A stretch of DNA of 37,119 bases from Alphaproteobacteria bacterium. GTDB taxonomy: Bacteria; Pseudomonadota; Alphaproteobacteria; CAAHEQ01; UBA3637. Shown in pieces: positions 29,582 to 37,119 of the stretch (position 1 is the stretch's first letter; the number at the start of each line of letters is the position of its first letter). The notes below the pieces were generated by a model that was not told where the DNA came from, searched no databases, and was given only the letters and a program-made list of their open reading frames with translations. The stretch is taken from NCBI GenBank assembly GCA_900772625.1, contig CAAHEQ010000099.1, forward strand, positions 1 through 37,119, given 5' to 3'. The position numbers and the translations under genes were made by a program.

Positions 29582-31243
29582 CTATATCATTTCAATATTT
29601 GACAAACGCGTCATCAAACGCTCCGCTCCCATGACTTGCATAATTGCATACAAGTCTGCCGATTGCGTTTTCCCGCACGTAAAGACGCGCAGCACACCCG
29701 CAGCATCAGCAACCGAACCTTTAAATGCGCTTGGGTTTTCGCGGTATGCTTTCATATCGCAAGTAAAGCCATTCTCGGTTGCAACTTGCTTGATTTTATC
29801 AAACCACGTATTTTTGTCATCCGCAGGATTGTAAAGTTTCATAAATCCTTTAAGAATGTTATTTATGTCATTGACGGATAAAGGTTTTAAGATTGCATAC
29901 GCTTCTCCAGTCGTTAGTGTGAATTGGTTATCAAAGAAGAAAGAAGTTTCTTTTTTAACATCACTCCACACGGCGATATCTTTACGAGGCTTTTTTGTAT
30001 TCGAGCGCTCAATGTCCAAAATCCGTTTCATATAATCGGCATTTTCTTTCATAACAGTTGCAAATGGCACGTCATATTTTTCGCACCATTCGAGCGTTTG
30101 ATTATATACTTCTTCAGCGCTCATATGGCTGATCAGCTCGCGAGAAATGCTGTCCAACTTTACAAAGTCAAACAATGCGCCAGATGCGCCCATTTTTTTA
30201 ATTGAGAATGGGAACTCTTTATAGGACTTCAGTGGATTTTGACGGCGCCAATCTTCAAAGTTCGAGTTAGCCAAGTTTAATAAATACTCGACAATTGCTT
30301 GCTTTGGATAACCTTTTTCATCAAAGTACGTGACATTGGCTTCGGGGTCAAGACGTTTAGAAAGCTTGCGGCGATTGCCGTTTTCATCCAACTTTTGAAT
30401 GTGCGAGATATGCGCATACTTTGGAGCACGCCAACCAGCTGTTTGGAAAAGTTGAATATGCAAAGGCAATGAAGAAAGCCACTCTTCACCGCGCAAAACA
30501 ACCGTTGTGCCCATCAAATGGTCATCAATTAAATGCGCAAAGTGATACGTTGGCAGGCCGTCACCTTTCATAACAGGAATATCCAAATCATTTTCTGGAA
30601 ATTCACGCTTGCCGCGAATTAAATCTTCAACAACAATCTTTTTTGTATAATGGCCAGGGGATTTAAAACGCACTACAAAGCGCTTGCCTTCTTGCAGGTT
30701 TTTCAAAATCTCGTCCTCAGTCAGTTTGCGGCATTTTGCAAATGGGCCATAATAACCTGGGCGGATATTGGCTTTGCTTTGCATTTCGTGTGTTTTTTCA
30801 TTCTCCTCTTCGGTGCAAAAGCACAAGTAAGCTTTATCTTCTTCCAACCATTTTTTAATGTATGCTTGGTAAATCGACTTGCGCGCACTTTGGAAATAAG
30901 GACCATAAGCCCCCTTCTCTGGCGCATTCAAAAAAGGCCCTTCATCATATTCAATGCCATATTGTTGAAATGCGGGCAACAAAACGTCAACAGCGTCATT
31001 CACTTTACGCTTTTGGTCAGTATCTTCAACACGCAAAAAGAAAACGCCACCGCTTTGGTGAGCAACTCGCTCAGGAATCAAAGCCGCAGACAACGTCCCT
31101 AAATGCAAATATCCCGTTGGACTTGGCGCAGTACGCGTGACAACAGCCCCATTTGGCAATTGACGCGCTGGATACTTTGCTTCAATTTCTTCCACGCTAG
31201 GCAATGGATCAGGGAAAACCAAATCAATAATTTCTTTTTTCAT
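29582..31243 (-). CDS. gltX: Glutamyl-tRNA synthetase, long Clostridia-like form
   Basis: Charges tRNA-Glu with glutamate. The 553 residues exceed the usual 470-490: an extra 35-residue N-terminus (LVFPDPLPSVEEIEAKYPAR) precedes RTAPSPTGYLHLGT (HIGH motif as HLGT, 47-50); the KMSKS motif is KLSKR at 293-297, followed by DPEANVTYFDEKGYPKQAIVEYLLNLANSNFEDW. RVEDTDQKR and the GEEWLSSLPLH region are typical. This arrangement resembles GluRS of gut Clostridia rather than the alphaproteobacterial type, suggesting transfer (from memory of the families). It has its own promoter and leads msbA in an operon. Confidence 0.92.
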   Translation of the reverse strand: MKKEIIDLVFPDPLPSVEEIEAKYPARQLPNGAVVTRTAPSPTGYLHLGTLSAALIPERVAHQSGGVFFLRVEDTDQKRKVNDAVDVLLPAFQQYGIEYDEGPFLNAPEKGAYGPYFQSARKSIYQAYIKKWLEEDKAYLCFCTEEENEKTHEMQSKANIRPGYYGPFAKCRKLTEDEILKNLQEGKRFVVRFKSPGHYTKKIVVEDLIRGKREFPENDLDIPVMKGDGLPTYHFAHLIDDHLMGTTVVLRGEEWLSSLPLHIQLFQTAGWRAPKYAHISHIQKLDENGNRRKLSKRLDPEANVTYFDEKGYPKQAIVEYLLNLANSNFEDWRRQNPLKSYKEFPFSIKKMGASGALFDFVKLDSISRELISHMSAEEVYNQTLEWCEKYDVPFATVMKENADYMKRILDIERSNTKKPRKDIAVWSDVKKETSFFFDNQFTLTTGEAYAILKPLSVNDINNILKGFMKLYNPADDKNTWFDKIKQVATENGFTCDMKAYRENPSAFKGSVADAAGVLRVFTCGKTQSADLYAIMQVMGAERLMTRLSNIEMI

Positions 31244-31267
31244 TTTACTTCTCGCATATTAAAAAAT

Positions 31268-31311
31268 TGACATAATGATGTCATCATAAAAGAATTTTAT
31301 ATAAAATGCAA
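31268..31311 (-). promoter_or_regulatory. gltX promoter with overlapping palindrome
   Basis: Minus strand: -35 TTGCAT (31311-31306), 17-base spacer, -10 TATGAT (31288-31283). A perfect inverted repeat, TGACAT-N4-ATGTCA, at 31268-31283 starts on the last base of the -10, where a repressor would block initiation. The leader to ATG 31243 is short. Confidence 0.55.
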
Positions 31312-31353
31312 GTCCTGTTTATATTTTTTTATGTATTTGTTTTGCGGAGCTTT

Positions 31354-31419
31354 TTACGCTTTGTTTGGAATCTCAAACACAGCCCAGTTCCTTTTTAAGT
31401 ACGGACAAATACGTATCAT
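31354..31419 (-). CDS. Possible 21-residue small ORF upstream of gltX
   Basis: ATG 31419 is preceded by AGAAAGGA; the product would be MIRICPYLKRNWAVFEIPNKA. It lies about 110 bases ahead of gltX. There is no promoter I can defend and no match to a leader peptide type, so this may be chance. It occupies the otherwise gene-free 31244-31513 gap. Confidence 0.2.
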   Translation of the reverse strand: MIRICPYLKRNWAVFEIPNKA

Positions 31420-31461
31420 CTTATCCTTTCTCAATAATGATACTTTGTGCTTAACGTATCA
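31411..31461. repeat. Three TGATAC half-sites
   Basis: ACGTATCA occurs at 31411-31418 and 31454-31461, and the inverted form ATGATACT at 31437-31444. Spacing is about two helical turns (23-26 bases between starts). It may be a regulator-binding array in the gltX-aas gap. Confidence 0.3.
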
Positions 31462-31513
31462 CATTTGGATAAAAATTTAACATAAATCGTTCGTTAATTT
31501 AAATGACTTCGGG

Positions 31514-33673
31514 TTAAGTCGCCATCGCCTCTTTCACTTGTTGGGTCAACGTCACAAAGTCGCGCTTACCAGAGCCCAAAAGGGGCAAGTTTTCGCGGTA
31601 CAAAATTGTGCGTGGAATATAGAGCTCGGAATAGCCTTGCTGCTGAATAAAGGACGCCAACTTGGACATCGATATATCTTTTTTCGTTGCCACCAAAATC
31701 AGCTGCTCGCCCTTTGTTTCGTGCGGAATAGCGACAACCGAACAATCAAACTCTTCGCCATCATAACACTTTTTCACCAAAGTTTCGATAATCGGCAACG
31801 ATACCATTTCACCCGCTACTTTAGCAAAGCGTTTTAAGCGGCCTTTCAAATACGCAAAGCCCATATCATCAAATGAAACGATATCACCCGTATCGTACCA
31901 ACCACCCGCAGGGGGAATAACGACTGTCGGATTTTGCGCCGTCATTGCGCCCAGCATTATATTAGGCCCTTTGACACACAAGCTGCCGCCGTCTTGAATG
32001 CCCTCAACGGGTTTGAGCTTGTACTCAATGGCGGGCAACATCTTGCCAATCGAGTTAAAATTACAAAAGATGCGGTTGTTAACCGTTAAAAATGGCGAAC
32101 ATTCGGTTGTGCCATAGCCTTCGAACAAACGTATGCCAAAGCGTTCCATCCATAAAAGACGCGTTGCTTGTTGAACAGGCTCTGCCGCCCCCAACACAAA
32201 GCGCAACGTGTGAAAATCAAACGGGTGTGCGACTTTGGCGTACGAGTGCAAAAAGCTGTCTGTGCCAAACAAAATGGTTGCGCCGATGTTGTAAATGACT
32301 TCGGGGATAGCGCGATAGTGAAGCGGGCTTGGGTAAATAAACAACCGTCCCCCCGACAGCAGTGGGAAAAATGTGCCGATAATCAAGCCAAAGCAATGGA
32401 AAAGTGGCAAACAGTTAAAGACTATGTCTGTGCGATTGATGTCAACGGCCGAGCTGAACTGACGAATATTCGCAACCAAGTTTTGATGAGATAAAACAAT
32501 GCCTTTGGGTTGGCCTGTTGAGCCAGAAGTAAACAAAATTACTGCGCGTTTGCTGCCACTGAATGCATAAGGCACAAGCTTGCGCTTATAAGCGGCGGCC
32601 GCTTTGAAACGGTTTTTAACGCCAAATTGACTTTCAACATCTTCGGTATACAAAACCAAAACGCCCTGCACTTGTATCGCGCCAATTAACATCTCCAAAT
32701 GGTGCTCTTTGATAAAAGCTTTGCTGGTCAGAACAACCTGAATGCCTGCGGTCGAAATGGCCGATACGACATTTGCCAGACCCGATGTATAGTTCAGCAT
32801 AGCCGCTACACGCTCATATGCCATTAAACCTAACGTCACGCATACAGTTCGCACTTCATTTGGCAACAACACGCCGAGCGGTTTTTGGTGCGGGATGATT
32901 TTATTTAAGACAAATGCATATTGGTAGGCTTTGACAAGCAAGTCTCGGTACGAGTAAGTTTGACGCTGGACGTCTTCCACAACCTGCGGGCGCTCGAACA
33001 AACCATTATGCGCATTGCTTTTTGCGGCACGCATAAACTCGGCAAAGAACGAGGCTGTCGGACGGAATGTCGCTTTAAACGCCACATTTTGCATCATCTG
33101 ATAAATCTCGTTACTGATGTAATGGCGGCTTTGTTTGCCCAAAGGCGATATTTTAAACGGCACAGGCTTTTGTATCGTCACGGTTGTGCGTGGACAAAAA
33201 CGGCAGTACTTTTTATCTTGCAATTTCGAACAATAACCATATTGCGCTCCGTCTATCCACACAGGGACAAATGGCACTTTGGCGCGGTCTGCTATGACGC
33301 CAGGGGCTTCGTAAATCTTCATCAAGTTGCCCGTTTCAGTAATTTTGCCTTCGGCGAAAATCGCGCAAGATTGGCCTTTTTCAAGCCACGTCACCATTTT
33401 TTTGATGTCATTTGTATCAAGTGGATTAAATTGTTCGATGTCTGCATAACGCATCAAGTACTTGATTTTCTTTTCACGCATCGAAAAGCGATCCAGCGCA
33501 AAGCAAACGCGTTCTGGTAAAAAAGCATACAAGAACAAAATATCCAATGTTGACACGTGGTTTGAGATGTATAAAACTGTTTTTGGATAACGGCGCGGGT
33601 TTTTAAGCCATACAGCACGAACTTTGAAAGTCTTAAAGAAACAGCGCAATAAAAAGCGTATCAAGTTTTCCAT
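31514..33673 (-). CDS. aas: Bifunctional acyl-ACP synthetase / lysophospholipid acyltransferase Aas
   Basis: Re-acylates lysophosphatidylethanolamine at the inner membrane using acyl-ACP made by its own synthetase domain. Its 719 residues equal the length of E. coli Aas. The N-terminal PlsC-type acyltransferase domain has NHVSTLD (H39, D44) and FAEGKIT at 106-112. The C-terminal adenylate-forming domain has the P-loop TSGSTGQPKG at 382-391, EGYGTTECSP, WYDTGDIVSFDDMGFAYLKGR and a late Lys in LLGSGKRD. It ends the moxR-DUF58-DUF4381-TerB run, nine bases behind its neighbour. Compared with E. coli no separate LplT transporter is adjacent. Confidence 0.93.
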   Translation of the reverse strand: MENLIRFLLRCFFKTFKVRAVWLKNPRRYPKTVLYISNHVSTLDILFLYAFLPERVCFALDRFSMREKKIKYLMRYADIEQFNPLDTNDIKKMVTWLEKGQSCAIFAEGKITETGNLMKIYEAPGVIADRAKVPFVPVWIDGAQYGYCSKLQDKKYCRFCPRTTVTIQKPVPFKISPLGKQSRHYISNEIYQMMQNVAFKATFRPTASFFAEFMRAAKSNAHNGLFERPQVVEDVQRQTYSYRDLLVKAYQYAFVLNKIIPHQKPLGVLLPNEVRTVCVTLGLMAYERVAAMLNYTSGLANVVSAISTAGIQVVLTSKAFIKEHHLEMLIGAIQVQGVLVLYTEDVESQFGVKNRFKAAAAYKRKLVPYAFSGSKRAVILFTSGSTGQPKGIVLSHQNLVANIRQFSSAVDINRTDIVFNCLPLFHCFGLIIGTFFPLLSGGRLFIYPSPLHYRAIPEVIYNIGATILFGTDSFLHSYAKVAHPFDFHTLRFVLGAAEPVQQATRLLWMERFGIRLFEGYGTTECSPFLTVNNRIFCNFNSIGKMLPAIEYKLKPVEGIQDGGSLCVKGPNIMLGAMTAQNPTVVIPPAGGWYDTGDIVSFDDMGFAYLKGRLKRFAKVAGEMVSLPIIETLVKKCYDGEEFDCSVVAIPHETKGEQLILVATKKDISMSKLASFIQQQGYSELYIPRTILYRENLPLLGSGKRDFVTLTQQVKEAMAT

Positions 33674-33682
33674 TAGTGTTAT

Positions 33683-34567
33683 TTAGCTATTTTTAAAGTT
33701 TAACTCAAAGCCTTCATCTTGCAAAATCGACAAGAAGTCCGCCAAGAAAAGCTTTTCTTTTTCGTCCGTTTTACCGTCCGCCACAATCAGTTCCATCAGC
33801 TTTTCTAAAAACATTTTGACAACCCAACCTTCTTTGCCCAAAATGCGCTCCAGCGCATAGTAAAAGCTTTGTGTATCGGGATAGTTCATCTTTAAATACT
33901 GCATCAGCGCTTCATCGGTAAAGCTCAAATCTGGGCAACGTTTGTGGACGTACTCAACGACTTTTTGCAATTCGCGCTCATCGCGCTGGCCGTCTATGCC
34001 AGAGATATACAAAAGCGCCGTGATTTCATACCGCGCGCGTTCAATAGCTGTTTTCATCTCGCTACCAGAGCCAGTCAAAGTGCTGAAGCGTGACATATCT
34101 TTATTGTTTTGGGGCATAGCGGGCTTTTGCTGCGACAAAGGAAGTTCATTCAAATCGATGCCGAGCACTTGCTCGAAAAATTGCGATACGTTCACATAAA
34201 CGTTTTCAGAAGCAACATCTGTAATCTGTTTGATGTTTTCTAACTTAATCAAGCGTGGAGCATTGATGTCCAAACACAAAGCGTCTATAAATATATGAGA
34301 ACCATTTTTAAACACACGGCGAATTACAACGGGTCTGTCTTTAGGCTCGCCCGAAAGTGATAGATAATTCATCTTGACTTTCACTGAAATGCCACCTGCC
34401 AGCAAGTTTTTCGGGTTAGCTTGCTTTTGCACGTGGCTGAATGCCTCTTGCTTTTCCTTTGTTTCGGCAGGCGGTGTGTTTGCCGCATTCCACTCGTTGC
34501 GAAAAGCCACAACATCTTGGCCGGCGAATCTGGCAACGGCGTCCATCAAGGCTGTATCTGAAGTCAT
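33683..34567 (-). CDS. TerB-like domain protein
   Basis: A 294-residue soluble protein. ATG 34567 is chosen because GGGAG lies eight bases upstream; the alternative ATG 34585, which overlaps the DUF4381 stop, would add six residues and lacks a ribosome site. The central part (about 75-115, VIRRVFKNGSHIFIDALCLDINAPRLIKL) looks like a small beta domain. The C-terminal 120 residues are helical with ISGIDGQRDERELQKV and IVADGKTDEKEKLFLADFL, the paired acidic metal-binding pattern of TerB folds. Function is unknown. It is in a run with moxR and DUF58 genes, so may serve an envelope or chaperone-like process. Confidence 0.7.
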   Translation of the reverse strand: MTSDTALMDAVARFAGQDVVAFRNEWNAANTPPAETKEKQEAFSHVQKQANPKNLLAGGISVKVKMNYLSLSGEPKDRPVVIRRVFKNGSHIFIDALCLDINAPRLIKLENIKQITDVASENVYVNVSQFFEQVLGIDLNELPLSQQKPAMPQNNKDMSRFSTLTGSGSEMKTAIERARYEITALLYISGIDGQRDERELQKVVEYVHKRCPDLSFTDEALMQYLKMNYPDTQSFYYALERILGKEGWVVKMFLEKLMELIVADGKTDEKEKLFLADFLSILQDEGFELNFKNS

Positions 34568-34581
34568 TATGCGTTCTCCCG

Positions 34582-35052
34582 TCATTTTAATCGCTTTAAT
34601 ATCTTTTTAAACCACTTCTTATAATCGTTGATGATTCGCGTTTTTTGCGAATCTGGCACGATGTTTTCTTTAGCATACATACTTTTTTGCAAAAGGTCTA
34701 CATATTCTTTTGAAAAAATGTTTGAGCCTGTGCTGTTGAGCAAATCTATCCACTCTTTTTCATACAAAGGTGCGACCTTTGAGCGGCCGTAAAGTGCGAT
34801 TGCTACTTGCTTAGCGAGCGTATTGAGCCCCAACAGTACAGACCTTGCGTCGGACAGATTTGCAATCTCGTCAAAGCGGCGTTTGACATAGCGTTTGGTT
34901 GAAAAACGCCAACGATAGAACAAGTACAACGCCCCCATCATAACCACGACCAGCAACAAAATCACCAACCACCACCCAATCGCAAGTGGAAATATGGCTG
35001 GGCTTGGCGGTACGTGTAAACCTTTCAGATGTGACAAGTCGATATTATTCAT
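34582..35052 (-). CDS. DUF4381 single-span membrane protein
   Basis: A 156-residue protein beginning with a proline-rich VPPSPAIFPLAIGWWLV stretch and one membrane helix at about 22-46, then a basic cytoplasmic part with AIALYGRSKVAPLYEKEWIDLLN. This is the usual DUF4381 layout, a regular companion of MoxR and DUF58 genes. Its start overlaps the DUF58 stop by four bases. Precise role unknown. Confidence 0.85.
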   Translation of the reverse strand: MNNIDLSHLKGLHVPPSPAIFPLAIGWWLVILLLVVVMMGALYLFYRWRFSTKRYVKRRFDEIANLSDARSVLLGLNTLAKQVAIALYGRSKVAPLYEKEWIDLLNSTGSNIFSKEYVDLLQKSMYAKENIVPDSQKTRIINDYKKWFKKILKRLK

Positions 35053-35984
35053 CTGTTATGCTTTCGTTTCTTGCTGACTACTTTAGCCACTGCGTCATAA
35101 TAATTCATATCTGAGCTGACTGGTATATACTTAATTTGATATTTAAGTGCAAAGTCCCTCAGCATCAACAAACGTTTAAAAAAATGATGCACATAAGTAT
35201 CGTGAATGTCTTTTTGGCGCGTGTCTAATGTGACGTGTTTTTTGCCGTCCGAAACAAGATAAACATTGGGGCTGGGGCAACGACCTTCCAATACATCATA
35301 AATGTTAATTAAGTTGACTTCGTTTGTTTTGGCAAGCGAGGCAAGTGCTTTTTTAACATCTTCATCAAAGTCGGAAAAATCGCTTAAAACAAAAATCACA
35401 TTACCGTTTCGGCAAACGCGGCGCAATTTTAAGCAAGCATTTGCTAATGAGATGTTTTCTTGTAGGTTCTCATAGTAATGTTTTTGACGCGTATTTTCAC
35501 TAATGACATTGAAAAAAGACATTATCCGCCGTCGTATGCGGGATGGACGAAAGACTAACATATCATCATCGGCCAAAACGATGCCGCCTACTTTATCTTT
35601 TTGCTCGTTAAAGTACCAAGCTAACATGCCCACAAGATGGGCAGCGATAACGGATTTAAAGGCTTGCTTTGTACCGAATTTCATTTGTGCACGCAAATCA
35701 ATCAAAAACCAAACATATCGGTCTTTTTCTTCGCTGAATACCTTAGTATAAACTTTGCCAGTTCTTGCAGCCAAACGCCAATCAACTGTTCTGACTTCAT
35801 CTCCTGGCTGATATTGACGCACATCAGAAAACTCCATACCACGCCCTTTGACAAAAGAGGTATTCGTGCCTGCTCGTTTAGATGTTTTTTTGTTGTCAAC
35901 AGACTTTAACCGATAAGTTTGATACTTATCTTTTATCAAGCTTTCAAGAGAGGCAAAAACAGATTCATTTAAATTTTCAATCAT
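35049..35984 (-). CDS. DUF58 family protein
   Basis: A 311-residue cytoplasmic protein with the DUF58 signature at about 47-80: GRGMEFSDVRQYQPGDEVRTVDWRLAARTGKVYTK, followed by a von Willebrand-like fold (FLIDLRAQM, VIFVLSDFSDFDED). DUF58 proteins pair with MoxR AAA ATPases. It overlaps moxR by one base (35984) and DUF4381 by four. Role: probably a MoxR partner in assembling or activating a target complex. Confidence 0.9.
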   Translation of the reverse strand: MIENLNESVFASLESLIKDKYQTYRLKSVDNKKTSKRAGTNTSFVKGRGMEFSDVRQYQPGDEVRTVDWRLAARTGKVYTKVFSEEKDRYVWFLIDLRAQMKFGTKQAFKSVIAAHLVGMLAWYFNEQKDKVGGIVLADDDMLVFRPSRIRRRIMSFFNVISENTRQKHYYENLQENISLANACLKLRRVCRNGNVIFVLSDFSDFDEDVKKALASLAKTNEVNLINIYDVLEGRCPSPNVYLVSDGKKHVTLDTRQKDIHDTYVHHFFKRLLMLRDFALKYQIKYIPVSSDMNYYDAVAKVVSKKRKHNR

Positions 35985-36949
35985 TATGGCAAGGGGACCT
36001 TTTGCATTAACATATCAATAAATGAATCAGGCGTAATGCCTTTCGCCTCTGCCTCGTAAGTAAGCAACACGCGGTGGCGCAAAACATCATGCAAAACGGC
36101 GTGAATGTCATTTGGCATCACATAATCGCGACCATTGAGCCATGCATAGGCTCTTGAGCACACATCAAGCGCTATTGTACCACGCGGGCTTGCGCCATAT
36201 TCAACATAAGACGCCATAGCAGGATCATACGCCGCAGGGTTGCGGGTTGCCATAATGAATTGCACAATGTATTCTTCCAGCTCGCTCGACAGATGGACGT
36301 ACTGTACTTCGGCTCTGGCTTGCTTGACTTGCTTTTGCGTAATTTTTTGAAGTTGAGTATTTTCAAGCTGCTGGCGTGCTTCATTTCGCACAATTTGTAA
36401 AATCTTGTGTTCTGATGCTGCATCAGGGTGGCCAATGCGTACAAACATTAAAAAACGGTCGAGTTGCGCTTCGGGCAAAGGATATGTGCCTTCGTTTTCA
36501 ATCGGGTTTTGAGTGGCCATTACAAGGAACAACTCGGGCAACAAATAAGTCGTTGCACCAACCGTCACTTGGCGCTCTGCCATAGCTTCCAACAAAGCAG
36601 ATTGCACTTTGGCGGGCGCACGGTTAATTTCATCGGCCAAAATAAAGTTGTGGAAAATAGGTCCTTTTTGGAAAACAAACGTACCATTTTCGGGCCGATA
36701 AACATCGCTGCCCGTAATGTCGGCAGGCAGCAAGTCTGGCGTAAATTGGATTCGGTGTGCGTCACATTCAATTGCTTGAGCTAATTTGCGGATAGCTTTT
36801 GTCTTCGCAAGCCCTGGCGCACCTTCGACCAACAAGTGTCCATCGCCCAACAAGCAAACCAACATTTTGTCGATTAAATCCCCTTGCCCAACAATCGAGG
36901 TGTTCATATAACGGCGCAAGTTTATAAAAGCTTCTTGCATTTCTGACAT
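35984..36949 (-). CDS. MoxR family AAA+ ATPase
   Basis: A 321-residue AAA+ ATPase acting as a chaperone with DUF58/VWA partners. ATG 36949 is used because AAGGAG lies eight bases before it; an earlier TTG is in frame but unlikely. Walker A is GAPGLAKT (43-50), Walker B region NFILADEINRAPAKVQSALLEAMAE, sensor 1 in VMATQNPIENEGTYPLPEAQLDRF, and the MoxR-specific YGASPRGTIALDVCSRAYAW near the C-terminus. It heads a five-gene run on the minus strand. Confidence 0.93.
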   Translation of the reverse strand: MSEMQEAFINLRRYMNTSIVGQGDLIDKMLVCLLGDGHLLVEGAPGLAKTKAIRKLAQAIECDAHRIQFTPDLLPADITGSDVYRPENGTFVFQKGPIFHNFILADEINRAPAKVQSALLEAMAERQVTVGATTYLLPELFLVMATQNPIENEGTYPLPEAQLDRFLMFVRIGHPDAASEHKILQIVRNEARQQLENTQLQKITQKQVKQARAEVQYVHLSSELEEYIVQFIMATRNPAAYDPAMASYVEYGASPRGTIALDVCSRAYAWLNGRDYVMPNDIHAVLHDVLRHRVLLTYEAEAKGITPDSFIDMLMQKVPLP

Positions 36950-37027
36950 TATCAATTCTCCTTTATGTTAAAAAAATACTATACATTGTTTTTTGGATAA
37001 TATAGAATAAAATAAAAAGGAATGCAA

Positions 37028-37119
37028 ATGAGTATTACAATTTTGACGCCTTATCGTCTTTTTTTTATTACCCAAAGCGATGTGCTCTTCGCTTTAATGA
37101 AAGATGGCAGGTTGTTAAA
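37028..37119 (+). CDS. Partial gene, N-terminal 30 codons only
   Basis: ATG 37028 follows AAAAAGGAATGCAA and the frame stays open to the window end, beginning MSITILTPYRLFFITQSDVL. The AT-rich gap 36956-37013 should hold both this promoter and that of moxR (TATAAT-like sequences near 37000). Too short to name. Confidence 0.5.
   Translation, partial: MSITILTPYRLFFITQSDVLFALMKDGRLL

Overview
The window looks like a chromosomal segment of an Alphaproteobacterium, probably one of the reduced, AT-leaning host- or gut-associated lineages. The basis is the gene content: IHF-beta next to accD, MsbA, bifunctional Aas, QueA, pyruvate phosphate dikinase together with pyruvate kinase, and a compact sufBCDS-sufT cluster. 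Genes are tightly packed, with many 4-bp start/stop overlaps. The order-level assignment is inference from gene types only.

Layout. 1-2504 (minus): a membrane-anchored Sel1-repeat protein translationally coupled to aminopeptidase N, which runs off the left edge. 2587-5123 (plus): a two-gene murein unit that I read as MurL (UDP-MurNAc-L-Ala-L-Glu epimerase) and the matching MurD2 ligase, the alternative route to D-glutamate in peptidoglycan. 5198-5646 (minus): decayed pieces of a gokushovirus-like microvirus (small basic DNA-binding protein, first 35 residues of the replication initiator, one small upstream ORF) beside a dif-like XerCD site. 5647-6432: no intact gene, one decayed ORF and a diverged direct repeat. 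6433-7361 (minus): an unknown protein with a one-base frameshift near its start. 7551-10208: ppdK. 10380-12236: ABC-F ATPase. 12339-13208 (plus): membrane metallophosphoesterase. 13205-18252 (minus): PAS-GGDEF protein, aldose epimerase, pyruvate kinase, SUKH protein, queA.

18388-22882 (plus): the SUF iron-sulfur assembly operon sufB-sufC-sufD(short)-sufS-sufT. 22937-23743 (plus): a Fic protein lacking the catalytic histidine. 23796-24599 (minus): two orphan hypothetical genes. The second lies behind what looks like a complete ribosome-mediated attenuator: strong promoter, leaderless 20-residue leader peptide with four consecutive leucine codons, antiterminator and terminator. 24889-26528 (plus): ihfB, accD and a PEBP-family protein. 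26525-27690 (minus): spmA-spmB. 27790-31243 (minus): gltX (Clostridia-like form) and msbA. 31514-36949 (minus): moxR, DUF58, DUF4381, TerB-like gene and aas in one run. A plus-strand gene starts at 37028 and leaves the window.

The most interesting items are the leucine-codon attenuator in front of an unknown gene (24622-24784), the microvirus remnant at a dif-like site (5198-5646), the MurL/MurD2 pair, the Gln-for-His Fic protein, and the palindromes overlapping the ppdK and gltX promoters. All calls come from reading the sequence; no database search was run.
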